This document shows, one piece after another, positions 8,880 through 18,434 of a DNA stretch of 64,000 bases. The notes under the pieces are model-generated. The model was not told where the DNA came from. It ran no database searches and was given only the letters and a program-made list of their open reading frames with translations. Location of the stretch: contig NZ_FMAG01000003.1 of the NCBI RefSeq assembly GCF_900094585.1, positions 904,285 through 968,284 on the forward strand. The letters run 5' to 3'. The DNA is from Martinezella multihospitum. Lineage in GTDB: Bacteria; Pseudomonadota; Alphaproteobacteria; Rhizobiales; Rhizobiaceae. Both the position numbers and the translations under genes were made by a program. Numbering within the stretch: the stretch's first letter is position 1; each line of letters opens with the position of its first letter.

Positions 8880-11800
8880 TCACTCCGCCGCCACGGCCGG
8901 TGGCAGCTGGATCGTATTCTGCTCCTCCTCGTCGGTCTGCTGCTTGGCCGGCGGCTCCGCCGACTTGTGCTTCGGCTCGCGGCCGAAGAAAAGGGCATAG
9001 CCGGCGGGCAGAACGAAGATCGTCAGCACGGTCGCAACCAGAATGCCGCCCATCATGGCGTAGGCGAGCGGCCCCCAGAAGACACCGCGCGAGATCGGGA
9101 TCAGCGCCAGCACGGCCGTCAGCGCCGTCAGCATGATCGGACGGAAACGACGCACGGCCGAGCCGATGATCGCTTCCTTCCGGTCCATGCCCGCCGCGAT
9201 ATCCTGGTCGATCTGGTCGACGAGGATGATCGAGTTGCGGATGATGATGCCGAGTAGCGCGATGACACCGAGGATCGCGACGAAGCCGAAGGGCGCGCCG
9301 CTGATGAGCAGAGCACCGGCCGCACCGATGATGCCGAGAGGGCCGGTCGCCAGCACCAGCATCGCCTTGCCGAAATGCTGCAGCTGCGCCATCAGGAGCA
9401 CGACGATGATGACGAGCATGATCGGCGCCTTGGCAGCGATCGAGGCCTGGCTTTCGGCGCTGTCCTCGGCGCCGCCCTGGATCTCGATCTTGTAGCCGGC
9501 CGGCAGGCTGGTCCTGAGATCGGCCATGTCGCTGTAGAGCTTGGCGGTCACGTCGTTCGACTGCACATTGTCGGGCAAGGTTGCCCGTACGCTGATGGTC
9601 GGCAGACGATCCCGGCGCCACTCGATGCTCTGCTCCATGACGGGCACGATCTTGGCGACCTGCGACAGCGGCACGAACCCGCCGCTATCGGTCGGAATGT
9701 AGACCGAATTCACCGAGGTCAGCAGGTGGCGGCTTGCCTCCGGCTCGCGGGCAACGATCCCCACGGTTTCCTCGCCTTCGCGATAATTGTCGAGGGTGAA
9801 GCCGGACATCGAGGCCTGCAGCATCTGGCGGATGCGCTGCGAGGTGACGCCGAGAGCACGGGCACGATCCTGGTCGATGACCAGCTTCATGGCAGGCACC
9901 GGCTCGAGCCAGTCGTCATGGATGGCGCCGAGCAGCGGGTTCTGGGTGAAGCGCTGCTTCACCTCGTCGGCAATATGGCGAACCTCCTGCCGGTCAGGAC
10001 CCATGACACGCAGCTGCACGGGCCAGCCGGTGGGCGGACCGAGGAACAGACGGTCGACCTTGCCACGGACGGAGGGGAAATCCGCCGCCAGGATGCCACG
10101 CATCTTGGTGATCAGCCGCTCGCGGGCCGGCTCGTCCTTGGCCATGACCAGCATCTGGGCATAGTTCGGATTGGTGAGCTGCTGATCGAGCGGCAGGAAG
10201 AAGCGCGGGGCGCCCTGACCGACATAGGTGGCGATGAAGCGCTTATCCGGATCATCGGCCATACGGGCTTCCAGTGCCTGAGCCTGACGCTCGACTTCCT
10301 TGATGCTGGTGCCCTCGGGCAGCCAGAGATCGACAAGAATTTCCGGACGCGACGACTGCGGGAAGAAATTCTGCGGAATGAACTGGAACGACCACAGGCT
10401 GCCGACGAAGGCGGCAAGCGTCAGGAGCAGTACGATGACGCGGTGGCGCACGGCCCAGGTGACCGACGACCGCAGGCGGCGATAGAAGCGCGTGTCGAAC
10501 ACATCATGATGCTCACCGGCATGGTGGCGCTGCTTGAGGATCATGTAGCCGAGCCATGGCGTGAAATAGACGGCCACGAACCAGGAGACCACGAGCGCGA
10601 TACCGACGACGTAGAAGAGCGTGCGGACATATTCGCCGGCTGTCGATGCCGCAAAGCCAACCGGAATGAAGCCGGCTGTGGTGATCAGCGTGCCCGTCAG
10701 CATCGGGAAGGCAGTCGAGGAATAGGCGAAGCTGGCGGCATCGAGCTTCACCAGCCCCTCTTCCAGCTTGCGCTCCATCAGCTCGACCACGATCATGGCA
10801 TCGTCGACCAGCAGGCCGAGCGCGATGATGAGTGCGCCGAGCGAGATACGCTGCAGGTCGATGCCGAGCTCGTACATGATGGCAAAGGTCGCCGCCAGCA
10901 CCAGCGGGATGGCAATGGCGATCACGAGACCGGAGCGCCAGCCGATCGACAGGAACGAGACGATCAGCACGATGACGAGGGCCTCGCCGAGCGCATGCAT
11001 GAATTCGCTGATAGCGTCGGTGACGACATCTGGCTGATTGGCGATCTGATCGACCTGAACGCCGACCGGCAGCGAGGCTTCGAAGCGCTTGTAGGTTTCC
11101 TCAACCGACTTGCCGACATCGGTCACCTTGAAGCCTGGAGCCATGACAACGCCGAGCTGCACGCTCGGATGGCCGTTGAAGAGGAACTTGGCGGTATAGG
11201 GATCCTGCAGCCCGGCGGTGACGGTGGCGATATCGCCGAGGCGAGTCACCTGGCCGCCGGCGTTGAGCCGCAGATTCTTGATATCCTCGATCTTGTTGAC
11301 ATCGCCCTCGACCGAAATGCGCACCGAGCGCGTGCTGGTATCGACCGTGCCGGCCGGATCGACATTGTTCTGGCCAACGATGGCGTTCTTCAGGTCGGTG
11401 AGCGTCAGTCCGCGCTCGGCCAGGACCTTGGAAGAGACATCGATATAGATCTGCTCCGCCTGGTCGCCGATGATGGTCGCCTTTTCGACACCGGGCGTCG
11501 AAAGCAACATGTCACGGGCCTGGATGGCGAATTTCTTCAGCTCCGGATAGGTATAGCCGTCGCCGCTGATCGAATGCAGCGTGATGAAGGTATCGCCGAA
11601 TTCATCGTTGAAATAGGGGCCGAGCAGGCCGGATGGCAGCTCGTTGCCGATATCGCCCACCTTCTTGCGGATCTGGTAGAAGGCGTCCTTCACCTCAGCG
11701 GTATTGGTGTCGCCCTTGATCTGGATGGTGGTGATGGCAAAGCCGGCGCGGGTATAGGATTTGACCCAATCGAGATGCGGCGTTTCCTGCAGCTTGCGCT

Positions 11801-12038
11801 CGATCTTGTTGACCACCTGGTCTTCCATGTCCTGCAGCGAGGCGCCGGGCCACACGGTCTGCACGACCATGACGCGGAAGGTGAAATCCGGATCTTCCTT
11901 CTGGCCCATATGGGTCAGGCCGAGCGCGCCGGCGATGATGATGAGCCCGAACAGGAATCGCGCGATGCTCGGATGGGCAATCGCCCAACGCGACAGGTTG
12001 AAACGCTTCCTCTCGCCGGAGGTGCTATTGATGGACAT
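8880..12038 (-). CDS. RND efflux pump inner-membrane permease
   Basis: It exports drugs or toxic compounds by proton antiport as a trimer in the inner membrane. The 1052 residues match the RND length. Visible features are the N-terminal helix (SIARFLFGLIIIAGALGL), two large periplasmic loops, the TM4 proton-relay acidic pair in LIIALGLLVDDAMIVVELMERKLEEG near residue 415, and the second-half repeat of the same fold (LGIIIRNSIILVDQI). It is 23 bases downstream of the adaptor gene and ends the operon. No outer-membrane channel gene is adjacent, so a TolC-like protein encoded elsewhere is presumably used. The substrate is unknown. Confidence 0.92.
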   Translation of the reverse strand: MSINSTSGERKRFNLSRWAIAHPSIARFLFGLIIIAGALGLTHMGQKEDPDFTFRVMVVQTVWPGASLQDMEDQVVNKIERKLQETPHLDWVKSYTRAGFAITTIQIKGDTNTAEVKDAFYQIRKKVGDIGNELPSGLLGPYFNDEFGDTFITLHSISGDGYTYPELKKFAIQARDMLLSTPGVEKATIIGDQAEQIYIDVSSKVLAERGLTLTDLKNAIVGQNNVDPAGTVDTSTRSVRISVEGDVNKIEDIKNLRLNAGGQVTRLGDIATVTAGLQDPYTAKFLFNGHPSVQLGVVMAPGFKVTDVGKSVEETYKRFEASLPVGVQVDQIANQPDVVTDAISEFMHALGEALVIVLIVSFLSIGWRSGLVIAIAIPLVLAATFAIMYELGIDLQRISLGALIIALGLLVDDAMIVVELMERKLEEGLVKLDAASFAYSSTAFPMLTGTLITTAGFIPVGFAASTAGEYVRTLFYVVGIALVVSWFVAVYFTPWLGYMILKQRHHAGEHHDVFDTRFYRRLRSSVTWAVRHRVIVLLLTLAAFVGSLWSFQFIPQNFFPQSSRPEILVDLWLPEGTSIKEVERQAQALEARMADDPDKRFIATYVGQGAPRFFLPLDQQLTNPNYAQMLVMAKDEPARERLITKMRGILAADFPSVRGKVDRLFLGPPTGWPVQLRVMGPDRQEVRHIADEVKQRFTQNPLLGAIHDDWLEPVPAMKLVIDQDRARALGVTSQRIRQMLQASMSGFTLDNYREGEETVGIVAREPEASRHLLTSVNSVYIPTDSGGFVPLSQVAKIVPVMEQSIEWRRDRLPTISVRATLPDNVQSNDVTAKLYSDMADLRTSLPAGYKIEIQGGAEDSAESQASIAAKAPIMLVIIVVLLMAQLQHFGKAMLVLATGPLGIIGAAGALLISGAPFGFVAILGVIALLGIIIRNSIILVDQIDQDIAAGMDRKEAIIGSAVRRFRPIMLTALTAVLALIPISRGVFWGPLAYAMMGGILVATVLTIFVLPAGYALFFGREPKHKSAEPPAKQQTDEEEQNTIQLPPAVAAE

Positions 12039-12061
12039 GATCTCGTCCCCCTCGATCCGGG

Positions 12062-13210
12062 TCAGCGTACGATATCCGCCGAGGCGGCTTTGGTGTCTGC
12101 GGAAGCTTGCTGGGTTGTGGCACCAGAAAGCTTGACCTTCATGTTTTCGCTCATGAACTGAGTGCCGGCGGCAACGACGACATCGCCGGTCTTGAGGCCA
12201 TCGGCCACGCGCACGCCGTCATCTGAAAAATCTGCGACCTTGATGGCGCGGGAATGCACGGTGCCGGCACTGCGATCGACGAGCCAGACGATCTGCTGCC
12301 CGTCCCTCTGCGCAAGCGCGCTCAGCGGAATGGAAACATAGGGCTGGGTATTGTCGGCAAGCGCCTCGATCGTCGCGGTCATGCCAAGCAGAACGCGCGG
12401 ATCGTTCGGCACGCTCACACGCACGGCGAAGGTGCGCGATTGATCGGCGCTACCCGACACTTCCCGCACCTTTCCATCCAGCACGAGAGCCGCATCAGAC
12501 CAGAAGCGCGCCTTGACGTCCTTGCCGACCTTGAACTGGGCGATGTCCATTTCCGGAACAGCGACCTGCACTTCCTTCTCGCCATCGACGGCAACGGTGA
12601 TGACGGGTGTGCCAGAACTGACCACCTGGCCGACATCGGCATTGATTGCAGTCACGATGCCGTTCATGTCGGAGGTCAGGTCGGCATAGGCGACCTGGTT
12701 CTTGGCCTCAGTCAATGCCGAAGCCGCGGAATCGCGCGTCGAAACGGCCTGCTCATAGGAGAGTTCGGCCTGCTCGAGCTGCGACTTGGAGGTGACATTC
12801 TTGTCGAAGAGTGTCTGCGCGCGATTGCGGGCAAGCTCGGTCGTCTGCACCTGCTTTTCGGCCGCATCCAGATCGGCCTGCGAACGGCGCACGGCGAGAA
12901 CATAGTCGGTTGCGTCCATGCGGGCCACCACATCGCCGGGCTTTACCCTTTGGCCGATATCCACCTTGCGCTCGACGATCTTGCCGTTGACGCGAAAGCC
13001 AAGATTCATGTCCGTCCGCGCACGCACGGCGCCGGAATAGTCGAGCTTGCGCGTCGTATCGGCCTGGGCGATTTCGACGACCTTGACCGGCCGGATCACC
13101 TCCGCCGTCTCTTCCTTCTTCTCATTGCAGCCCGAGAGTCCAAGCCCCAAGGCTGCAAGAAGAACCGCACCGGCAGCGGCCCGTAGAGTGTTAGTCGTCA
13201 GCGAAACCAT
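12062..13210 (-). CDS. RND efflux periplasmic adaptor lipoprotein
   Basis: This membrane-fusion protein links the RND permease to the outer-membrane channel. The N-terminus is a lipoprotein signal with lipobox LSGC, making Cys28 the lipidated residue. Then come the barrel-sandwich hybrid halves (SGAVRARTDMNLGFRVNGKIVERKVDIGQRVKPGDVVARMD), a coiled-coil hairpin around residues 95-160, and the returning lipoyl half (SDMNGIVTAINADVGQVVSSGTPVITV). AGGAGA precedes the ATG. It sits 61 bases after the TetR gene in the operon tetR-adaptor-permease. Confidence 0.92.
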   Translation of the reverse strand: MVSLTTNTLRAAAGAVLLAALGLGLSGCNEKKEETAEVIRPVKVVEIAQADTTRKLDYSGAVRARTDMNLGFRVNGKIVERKVDIGQRVKPGDVVARMDATDYVLAVRRSQADLDAAEKQVQTTELARNRAQTLFDKNVTSKSQLEQAELSYEQAVSTRDSAASALTEAKNQVAYADLTSDMNGIVTAINADVGQVVSSGTPVITVAVDGEKEVQVAVPEMDIAQFKVGKDVKARFWSDAALVLDGKVREVSGSADQSRTFAVRVSVPNDPRVLLGMTATIEALADNTQPYVSIPLSALAQRDGQQIVWLVDRSAGTVHSRAIKVADFSDDGVRVADGLKTGDVVVAAGTQFMSENMKVKLSGATTQQASADTKAASADIVR

Positions 13211-13271
13211 GTCGCTCTCCTAAAATCGAACAAAAAAGTGGGAACACGCCGGCCATCCGGAGCGCGCATTG

Positions 13272-13880
13272 CTATTTCTTCAAAGCCCTGATGGCGAATT
13301 CGATGAGATCCTCGGGTTCGGCCCGGTTTGTCTTGGCGAGGCACTGGGCCACCATCTGGGGATGACAAAGATTGATGGTCGCCGCGCCGAAACATTTGGA
13401 CGCGACATAGGGGTCCTGCTCGAAGAACTCACCGGCGGCGATGCCCTCCGCAATGATCTCGGCGATCAGATCGTGGATACGATCGATATGCTTTTCGATG
13501 ACGTGCCAATCACGCTCGATGGCGATAACGACCATCTCGTGAACCTTCTGCTCGTCGAGCATCGCCTCCATCGTCATCTTGTACTGGGCCATGGTATAGG
13601 CCCGCAGCCGATCGGTCGCACTGATAGGCTGATTGCGGATGGCAAGCGCCATCTGGTAGCTCTGGCCAAGCATGCGCCCACAGAGAGCCTGATGAATTTC
13701 CGTCTTGGAGCCGAAGAACCGGTAGATATTTGCCGTCGACATGCCGAGATCCCGGGCGATATCGGCCACGTTCGTCTTGCTGTAGCCATAGTGGCGAAAC
13801 AGCTTTTCGGCGGCATCGAGAATGCGCGTGATGTTTTCCTGGCGGGCAGGATCGGCGCTAACGTCGGAAAGATCGAGCAT
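13272..13880 (-). CDS. TetR family repressor of the efflux operon
   Basis: This 202-residue protein has a TetR DNA-binding N-terminus: ITRILDAAEKLFRHYGYSKTNVADIARDLGMSTANIYRFFGSK. The rest is an all-helical ligand/dimerisation domain. I chose the ATG at 13880; a TTG at 13916 would put the coding region inside the large palindrome. It is the first gene of an operon with the adaptor and permease, and the 52-base palindrome just upstream of its start is the obvious autoregulatory operator, so pump and repressor would be derepressed together by a ligand. Confidence 0.88.
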   Translation of the reverse strand: MLDLSDVSADPARQENITRILDAAEKLFRHYGYSKTNVADIARDLGMSTANIYRFFGSKTEIHQALCGRMLGQSYQMALAIRNQPISATDRLRAYTMAQYKMTMEAMLDEQKVHEMVVIAIERDWHVIEKHIDRIHDLIAEIIAEGIAAGEFFEQDPYVASKCFGAATINLCHPQMVAQCLAKTNRAEPEDLIEFAIRALKK

Positions 13881-13888
13881 AAGCAGGC

Positions 13889-13940
13889 CTGATGGTTTAC
13901 GAGTGACGATTTTCAATTTTCGTCACTCGTAAACCATCAG
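13889..13940. promoter_or_regulatory. Large perfect palindrome, predicted TetR operator
   Basis: Two perfectly complementary 21-base arms (13889-13909 and 13920-13940) flank a ten-base AT-rich spacer. The arms contain TTTACGAGTGACGA. The palindrome starts nine bases upstream of the TetR ATG and so precedes the whole efflux operon. It is not a terminator, because no T-run follows and no gene ends here. Confidence 0.8.
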
Positions 13941-14108
13941 AGCGCCGATGTCAATGAAACCGACCACAACTTGGGCGGCTTTTAGATGCTATTGAATAAA
14001 CCGAGGATGCGCCGAACTACTTGAAGCAAGAGTTAAACGATCGACAACGGCCTCGCGGAACGAAGCCGAAAGTGTCCGAAATTTTATCGCGACGCCGCCG
14101 CTGCGTTG

Positions 14109-14588
14109 TCAGGCGCTCAAGAGTGTCGGATGAAAACGTCGAAGGCTGAAAAAGCCGACGAAGACAATGACCACCAGCAGCGCCACCTGCGCCGCGAGAA
14201 TCGGCGGTTCGTTACCGGTAGGCGCCAGCGCATTGAGAGCCGGTATCTTCTGGAACGATTGAATGATCAGCACCAGACAGTTGAAGAAGAGCAGCACCAG
14301 TGCGCCGACGACGAAAACCGACCGCCAGATGCCGGCGAGGTGAAATGTGTAACGCGCCAGCGCCGTCGGAATGAAGATCAGCAGACAGATGATGCCGACG
14401 ATGATCGCGGGCGTAACGCCGTGAAACGGGAATAGGAAACCTGTCAGGCTCGTGAGAGCCGTTGTCAGCATATAGACCAGCGTCGACCGGTTGTGGCGGT
14501 CGGCCGTGAGGAACCCGTAGGCCACCACGATGCCGCTGATGATGGCGATCAAGCTGATGACGACATGAATCAAGAGAATTCCAGACAT
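14109..14588 (-). CDS. Four-helix membrane protein of unknown function
   Basis: This 159-residue protein is almost entirely hydrophobic, with predicted membrane segments at about residues 3-25, 36-58, 62-84, 93-115 and possibly 130-150. The ATG at 14588 follows GGAGGGG by five bases, so the longer frame upstream is not used. I do not recognise the family; it resembles small DUF2306-like rhizobial membrane proteins in its helical layout, but that is only an impression. It ends in a short basic tail (SLRRFHPTLLSA). Confidence 0.65.
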   Translation of the reverse strand: MSGILLIHVVISLIAIISGIVVAYGFLTADRHNRSTLVYMLTTALTSLTGFLFPFHGVTPAIIVGIICLLIFIPTALARYTFHLAGIWRSVFVVGALVLLFFNCLVLIIQSFQKIPALNALAPTGNEPPILAAQVALLVVIVFVGFFSLRRFHPTLLSA

Positions 14589-14704
14589 TCGCCCCTCCAA
14601 GTGGGCATTGCATTTCGATGGAAATGACAGCCCAATGCCCGAATGCGGAATATATATGAAACGCGCCGCGCCAGCCAGCGCGACGCGAAGGCCCAAAAGG
14701 CCGC

Positions 14705-15136
14705 TTAAGCGGCGTGAACTTCCAGAGAGATCGGAACGGAAGCAAGCGCCTTGGAAACCGGGCAGCCGGCTTTCGCCTTGTTGGCAAGCTCGGTGAAGGT
14801 GGCCTCATCGGCGCCGGGCACCTTGCCGGTCAGCGTCAGATGGATTGCGGTGATGGCGAAGCCACCTTCGACGCTTTCAAGCGTCACCTTGGCCGTCGTC
14901 TCCATGCTTTCGGCGGTAAAGCCGGCTTCATTCAGGATCAGCGACAGGGCCATGGTGAAGCAGCCGGCATGCGCCGCGCCGATCAGCTCTTCCGGATTGG
15001 TGCCGGCAACGCCTTCGAAGCGGCTGGCAAAACCGTAAGGATAGTGATTGAGCGCGCCGCTCTGCGTCGAGATCTGACCCTTGCCGTCCTTCAAGCCACC
15101 GGACCATTGAGCCGAACCTGTGCGATTGATCTGCAT
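14705..15136 (-). CDS. osmC: OsmC family peroxiredoxin
   Basis: It reduces organic hydroperoxides using two conserved cysteines. The 143-residue protein has the family pattern: TGSAQWSGGLKDGKGQIST, NPEELIGAAHAGCFTMALS with the peroxidatic Cys near residue 59, and NKAKAGCPVSKAL with the resolving Cys near residue 125. AAGGAGGA precedes the ATG at 15136. No OhrR-like regulator is adjacent; the upstream neighbour is a GntR gene on the other strand. Confidence 0.92.
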   Translation of the reverse strand: MQINRTGSAQWSGGLKDGKGQISTQSGALNHYPYGFASRFEGVAGTNPEELIGAAHAGCFTMALSLILNEAGFTAESMETTAKVTLESVEGGFAITAIHLTLTGKVPGADEATFTELANKAKAGCPVSKALASVPISLEVHAA

Positions 15137-15308
15137 GTCGTCCTCCTTGTCGTTGAATGAATTTCGGGAGCGGAACCGTCTCCCGTTGATGATCGACGGC
15201 AAGCGGCTTGGCCACCTGCACCGTCACCATAATTCTTCTATCCGCCGAAGACGACGCCGCGGTAACAGAAGCGGCGTCGATCCCGAAAGGCGATTGCGCA
15301 GCCTTTCA

Positions 15309-15355
15309 AATCATCATACAAGAATATTGCCAATGTATGATGATTATCGTATCAT
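15309..15355. promoter_or_regulatory. Predicted GntR (FadR-type) operator region
   Basis: A perfect 12-base inverted repeat (AATCATCATACA / TGTATGATGATT, spacer 13) is followed at once by a second, weaker ATGAT...ATCAT dyad ending at 15355. The region lies between osmC and the FadR-type regulator. A 17-base block, 15334-15350, recurs with two differences at 33994-34010 in front of the semialdehyde dehydrogenase gene. Confidence 0.6.
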
Positions 15356-15466
15356 GATTTCAATATGGTCACGAAACGCGGCCGGGCATCGCCTGCATGA
15401 AAGACCCGCATGTCTCTGATCGAGAGATATTCGGGAAAACATGCGAAACGGTGTGGGGGAGATAGG

Positions 15467-16261
15467 GTGGAATCACTCGAAAGACAGGGGCACGACTCAT
15501 CGGCTCAGCCCGGGCGTCGTCCGCGCGTGCGCAGAAACGTGACGGCATCCATCGCCGAAGACATCTGCGCAGAACGCTATCCTTCCGGCTCGACGCTGCC
15601 GCGCGAAAACGATCTCTGCGAAATGTACGGCGTCAGCCGTACGGTCATCCGCGAATCCCTCAAGGTGCTGGAGTCCAAGGGGCTCGTGCGTGGCAAGCCG
15701 CGCATCGGCACCACCGTTTGCGACAAGGACGACTGGAACATTCTCGACCAGGATGTGCTGGCATGGATGGGGCCCTATATCGCCGATTTCGATATTCTCG
15801 GCTCCATCCTCGAAGCGCGTCGCACCATTGAACCCGCCGCCGCGGAATATGCGGCCGAGCGCGCTACGGCTCGTGAAATTGCCGATCTGGAGAGTGCATG
15901 GCAGCAGATGCGCGACAGCGGCGATGATCCGGAGGGCTTTACCGAGGCCGACGTGACGTTCCACAAGCTGCTGCTCGGCGCCAGCCACAACCAGGTGTTC
16001 CGGCGCCTCTCCAGCGCCATGCATGCCGGCCTCAAATATGCGCTTCACGCCTCCAACGTCGCCGCCCACAGCCGTGACGAAGCGATCGCCGTGCACGGCG
16101 AGCTCGTGGAAGCACTGCGCATGCGCGACCGCGATGCGGCGCGCGCCTGTACCCACCGCATGCTCGATCTTGCCGCCCGTGATCTTGCCGTCGAACGACG
16201 GCTGGACAAAGGCCGGAAAGCAAATCCCGAAACCCCGAGATCCGTGGCCTCGCGCCGCTGA
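15467..16261 (+). CDS. FadR/GntR family regulator (galactonate-type)
   Basis: The N-terminal winged helix is visible as VTASIAEDICAERYPSGSTLPRENDLCEMYGVSRTVIRESLKVLESKGLVRGKPRIGTTV. The C-terminal FCD domain follows from about residue 110 (ILEARRTIEPAAAEYAAERAT, with metal-binding His in FHKLLLGASHN and VHGELVEAL). I favour the GTG at 15467, which has GGGGGAGA just upstream, over an ATG at 15410 without one. It is 31 bases before the galactonate dehydratase gene on the same strand, so it is a DgoR-like repressor by context. Confidence 0.85.
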   Translation: MESLERQGHDSSAQPGRRPRVRRNVTASIAEDICAERYPSGSTLPRENDLCEMYGVSRTVIRESLKVLESKGLVRGKPRIGTTVCDKDDWNILDQDVLAWMGPYIADFDILGSILEARRTIEPAAAEYAAERATAREIADLESAWQQMRDSGDDPEGFTEADVTFHKLLLGASHNQVFRRLSSAMHAGLKYALHASNVAAHSRDEAIAVHGELVEALRMRDRDAARACTHRMLDLAARDLAVERRLDKGRKANPETPRSVASRR

Positions 16262-16291
16262 CCCAACCCAAAGCCAAACGGAATCATTCCC

Positions 16292-17440
16292 ATGAAAATC
16301 ACCAAGCTGACGACCTATATCGTTCCCCCGCGCTGGCTGTTCCTGAAGATCGAGACCGATGAAGGCATCGTCGGCTGGGGTGAGCCCGTGGTCGAGGGGC
16401 GTGCGCTGACCGTGCAGGCAGCCGTGCACGAGCTGGAAGACTATCTGATCGGCAAGGACCCCTTCCTCATCGAGGATCACTGGAACGTCATGTATCGCGC
16501 CGGCTTCTATCGCGGCGGCGCCGTGCACATGTCGGCACTGGCCGGCATCGACCAGGCGCTCTGGGACATCAAGGGCAAGGCGCTGGGCCAGCCGATCCAT
16601 TCGCTGCTCGGCGGCCAGGTGCGCGACAAGATCAAGGTCTATTCCTGGATCGGCGGCGACCGCCCCTCCGACGTTGCCAACAACGCCAAGGACGTGGTCG
16701 CGCGTGGCTTCAAGGCGATCAAGCTCAATGGCTGCGAGGAAATGCAGATCGTCGACACCTACGACAAGGTGGAAAAGGCGGTCGAAACCATCGCCACCAT
16801 CCGCGAGGCGATCGGCCCCTATATCGGCATCGGCGTCGACTTCCACGGCCGCGTCCACCGGCCGATGGCCAAGGTTCTCGCCAAGGAGCTGGAACCCTAC
16901 AAGCTGCTCTTCATCGAGGAGCCGGTGCTTTCGGAAAACCGCGAGGCGCTGAAGGAAATCGCCAACCATTGCTCGACCCCGATCGCGCTTGGCGAACGCC
17001 TCTATTCGCGCTGGGATTTCAAGTCGGTCCTGTCGGACGGCTATGTCGACATCCTCCAGCCCGACCTCAGCCATGCCGGCGGCATCACCGAATGCCGCAA
17101 GATCGCGGCCATGGCCGAAGCCTATGACGTGGCGCTCGCCCCGCATTGCCCGCTCGGCCCGATCGCGCTTGCCGCCTGCCTTCAGGTCGACGCCGTCAGC
17201 TACAATGCCTTCATCCAGGAACAGAGCCTCGGTATTCACTATAACAAGGGCAACGACATCCTCGACTACATCTCCAACAAGGAGGTGTTCCAGTATGCCG
17301 ACGGTTTCGTCTCCATCCCGCAAGGACCCGGCCTCGGCATCGAAGTCGACGAAGCCTATGTCATCGAGCGTGCCAAGGAAGGCCATCGCTGGCGCAACCC
17401 GGTCTGGCGTCACGAGGACGGCAGCGTCGCCGAATGGTAA
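16292..17440 (+). CDS. dgoD: D-galactonate dehydratase
   Basis: It removes water from D-galactonate to give 2-keto-3-deoxygalactonate, the first step of the DeLey-Doudoroff route. It is a 382-residue enolase-superfamily enzyme. The Mg ligands and acid/base residues sit at Asp183 (VDFHGRVH), His185, Glu209 (IEEP), Glu235 (GERLYSR) and His285 (APHCPLGP), the same numbers as in the well-studied E. coli enzyme. The N-terminus [23 protein letters not shown] is also typical. Kinase and aldolase genes are not adjacent, so the pathway is dispersed. Confidence 0.92.
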   Translation: MKITKLTTYIVPPRWLFLKIETDEGIVGWGEPVVEGRALTVQAAVHELEDYLIGKDPFLIEDHWNVMYRAGFYRGGAVHMSALAGIDQALWDIKGKALGQPIHSLLGGQVRDKIKVYSWIGGDRPSDVANNAKDVVARGFKAIKLNGCEEMQIVDTYDKVEKAVETIATIREAIGPYIGIGVDFHGRVHRPMAKVLAKELEPYKLLFIEEPVLSENREALKEIANHCSTPIALGERLYSRWDFKSVLSDGYVDILQPDLSHAGGITECRKIAAMAEAYDVALAPHCPLGPIALAACLQVDAVSYNAFIQEQSLGIHYNKGNDILDYISNKEVFQYADGFVSIPQGPGLGIEVDEAYVIERAKEGHRWRNPVWRHEDGSVAEW

Positions 17441-17490
17441 GATGATAGCCTTCGCTACCTGAGGGCGAAGGACGGCAAATCCAGCCAAAG

Positions 17491-17530
17491 CGGCCGGCAA
17501 TCGCATCATCGCGGTTGCCGGCCGTTTTTT
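17491..17530 (+). terminator. Intrinsic terminator after dgoD
   Basis: A 14-base stem (CGGCCGGCAATCGC / GCGGTTGCCGGCCG, one G-T pair) with a six-base loop is followed by six T. It lies about 50 bases after the dgoD stop. Confidence 0.85.
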
Positions 17531-17583
17531 GGAGCGTTCATGAAACAATGAGTTGCCGAACACGCAGCCGGCGAAGGGCGATC

Positions 17584-18138
17584 CTACTGAAAGGCGGGGC
17601 GATATAGGTGTGTTGCCAGCTCCAATGATGCCGCAGTCTCATCGAGGGCTTTCATCACCACACCGATATCCTGCGACGGATTGCTGTAGAACCAGTCGAT
17701 GGTAAAGCGCAGCGTCTGGCCGAGCTGCTTGGTATTTCCCGCCATCGGCGGCAGCGCCAGAGCGCGCAGCTGCATGTTCTCGCCGCCACGGGCCTGATCC
17801 CGCGTCCACCACGCCAGAAACTCCAGCGCTTTCAGGCCCTTCTCATCCCTTTCGATCGAGAACCCGATCGAAAGCAGCAATTCGTCCGGCAAAGCCCCTT
17901 TCGTTCTGCGCAAGGCGGCGGCGGGCAGATCCGCATAGGCGCCGGGGAGAGAAAGATCCGAGACAGCGACATCGGGCAGATAGACTTTGCCGAGCTCGAC
18001 GTCCGTGATGCCCGGTATGGCTTTGACGGCCTCCGTCAGCCGGGCCACCTCTTTGGGAGCTTCATTGGCCATGGACTGCATCGCCACGGACCGGACGATC
18101 CCCAATGCGAGAAATAGTCGTTGCCACCATCTTGCCAC
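17584..18138 (-). CDS. Hypothetical protein
   Basis: This is a protein of up to 184 residues with no family I recognise. The start is unclear: ATGs at 18138, 18081 and 18072 are in frame, none with a convincing Shine-Dalgarno site. The long form begins with a hydrophobic stretch (LFLALGIVRSVAM) that could be a weak signal. The body has a regular alternation (VAVSDLSLPGAYADLPAAAL; LLLSIGFSIERDEKGLKALEFLAWWTRDQ) suggesting a small mixed alpha/beta domain. It lies alone between the dgoD terminator and the YccA terminator. Confidence 0.45.
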   Translation of the reverse strand: MARWWQRLFLALGIVRSVAMQSMANEAPKEVARLTEAVKAIPGITDVELGKVYLPDVAVSDLSLPGAYADLPAAALRRTKGALPDELLLSIGFSIERDEKGLKALEFLAWWTRDQARGGENMQLRALALPPMAGNTKQLGQTLRFTIDWFYSNPSQDIGVVMKALDETAASLELATHLYRPAFQ

Positions 18139-18285
18139 CGCTCAAGTCCGTATTCGAAGTCGATAGCGCAACTTGGCAAAGGTGGCTGGGAAAATCAAAC
18201 CATGACGGGAAGAATTGGCAACTTTGACATCGCAAGGGGCAATCCTGGCGGCTGGATGCTCCGGATTCGGACCAAGGCATCGCCC

Positions 18286-18328
18286 AAAAAAGTTGCGCCT
18301 GCAGTATCGGCGCAGATACTGCAGGCGC
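18286..18328 (-). terminator. Intrinsic terminator for the YccA-type gene
   Basis: A perfect 13-base stem (18295-18307 with 18316-18328, loop eight) is followed on the minus strand by CAAC and a run of six T (A-run at 18286-18291). It lies about 107 bases downstream of the YccA-type gene. Confidence 0.8.
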
Positions 18329-18367
18329 GTCATGCGTCTCAACAAGCCCCCAGGGAGACGCATTACC

Positions 18368-18419
18368 GGAGCATGATCACCAAAGGCGTGGAGTGCCCTT
18401 TAGCTCGGACCATGCTCAA
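18368..18419. repeat. Possible degenerate rhizobial palindromic repeat
   Basis: The ends GGAGCATGATC and GACCATGCTC are near-complementary and surround a GC-rich middle, matching the general form of intergenic palindromic elements common in rhizobia. Only one copy is present here, so the assignment rests on resemblance alone. Confidence 0.35.
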
Positions 18420-18434
18420 GCAGGCAATTTCAGA

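Noticed and set aside
9375..12161. Very long plus-strand open frame opposite the RND permease
   Set aside because: It is the antisense frame of a G+C-rich gene; its composition is Asp/His/Arg-rich as expected for a shadow, and the permease motifs are unmistakable.
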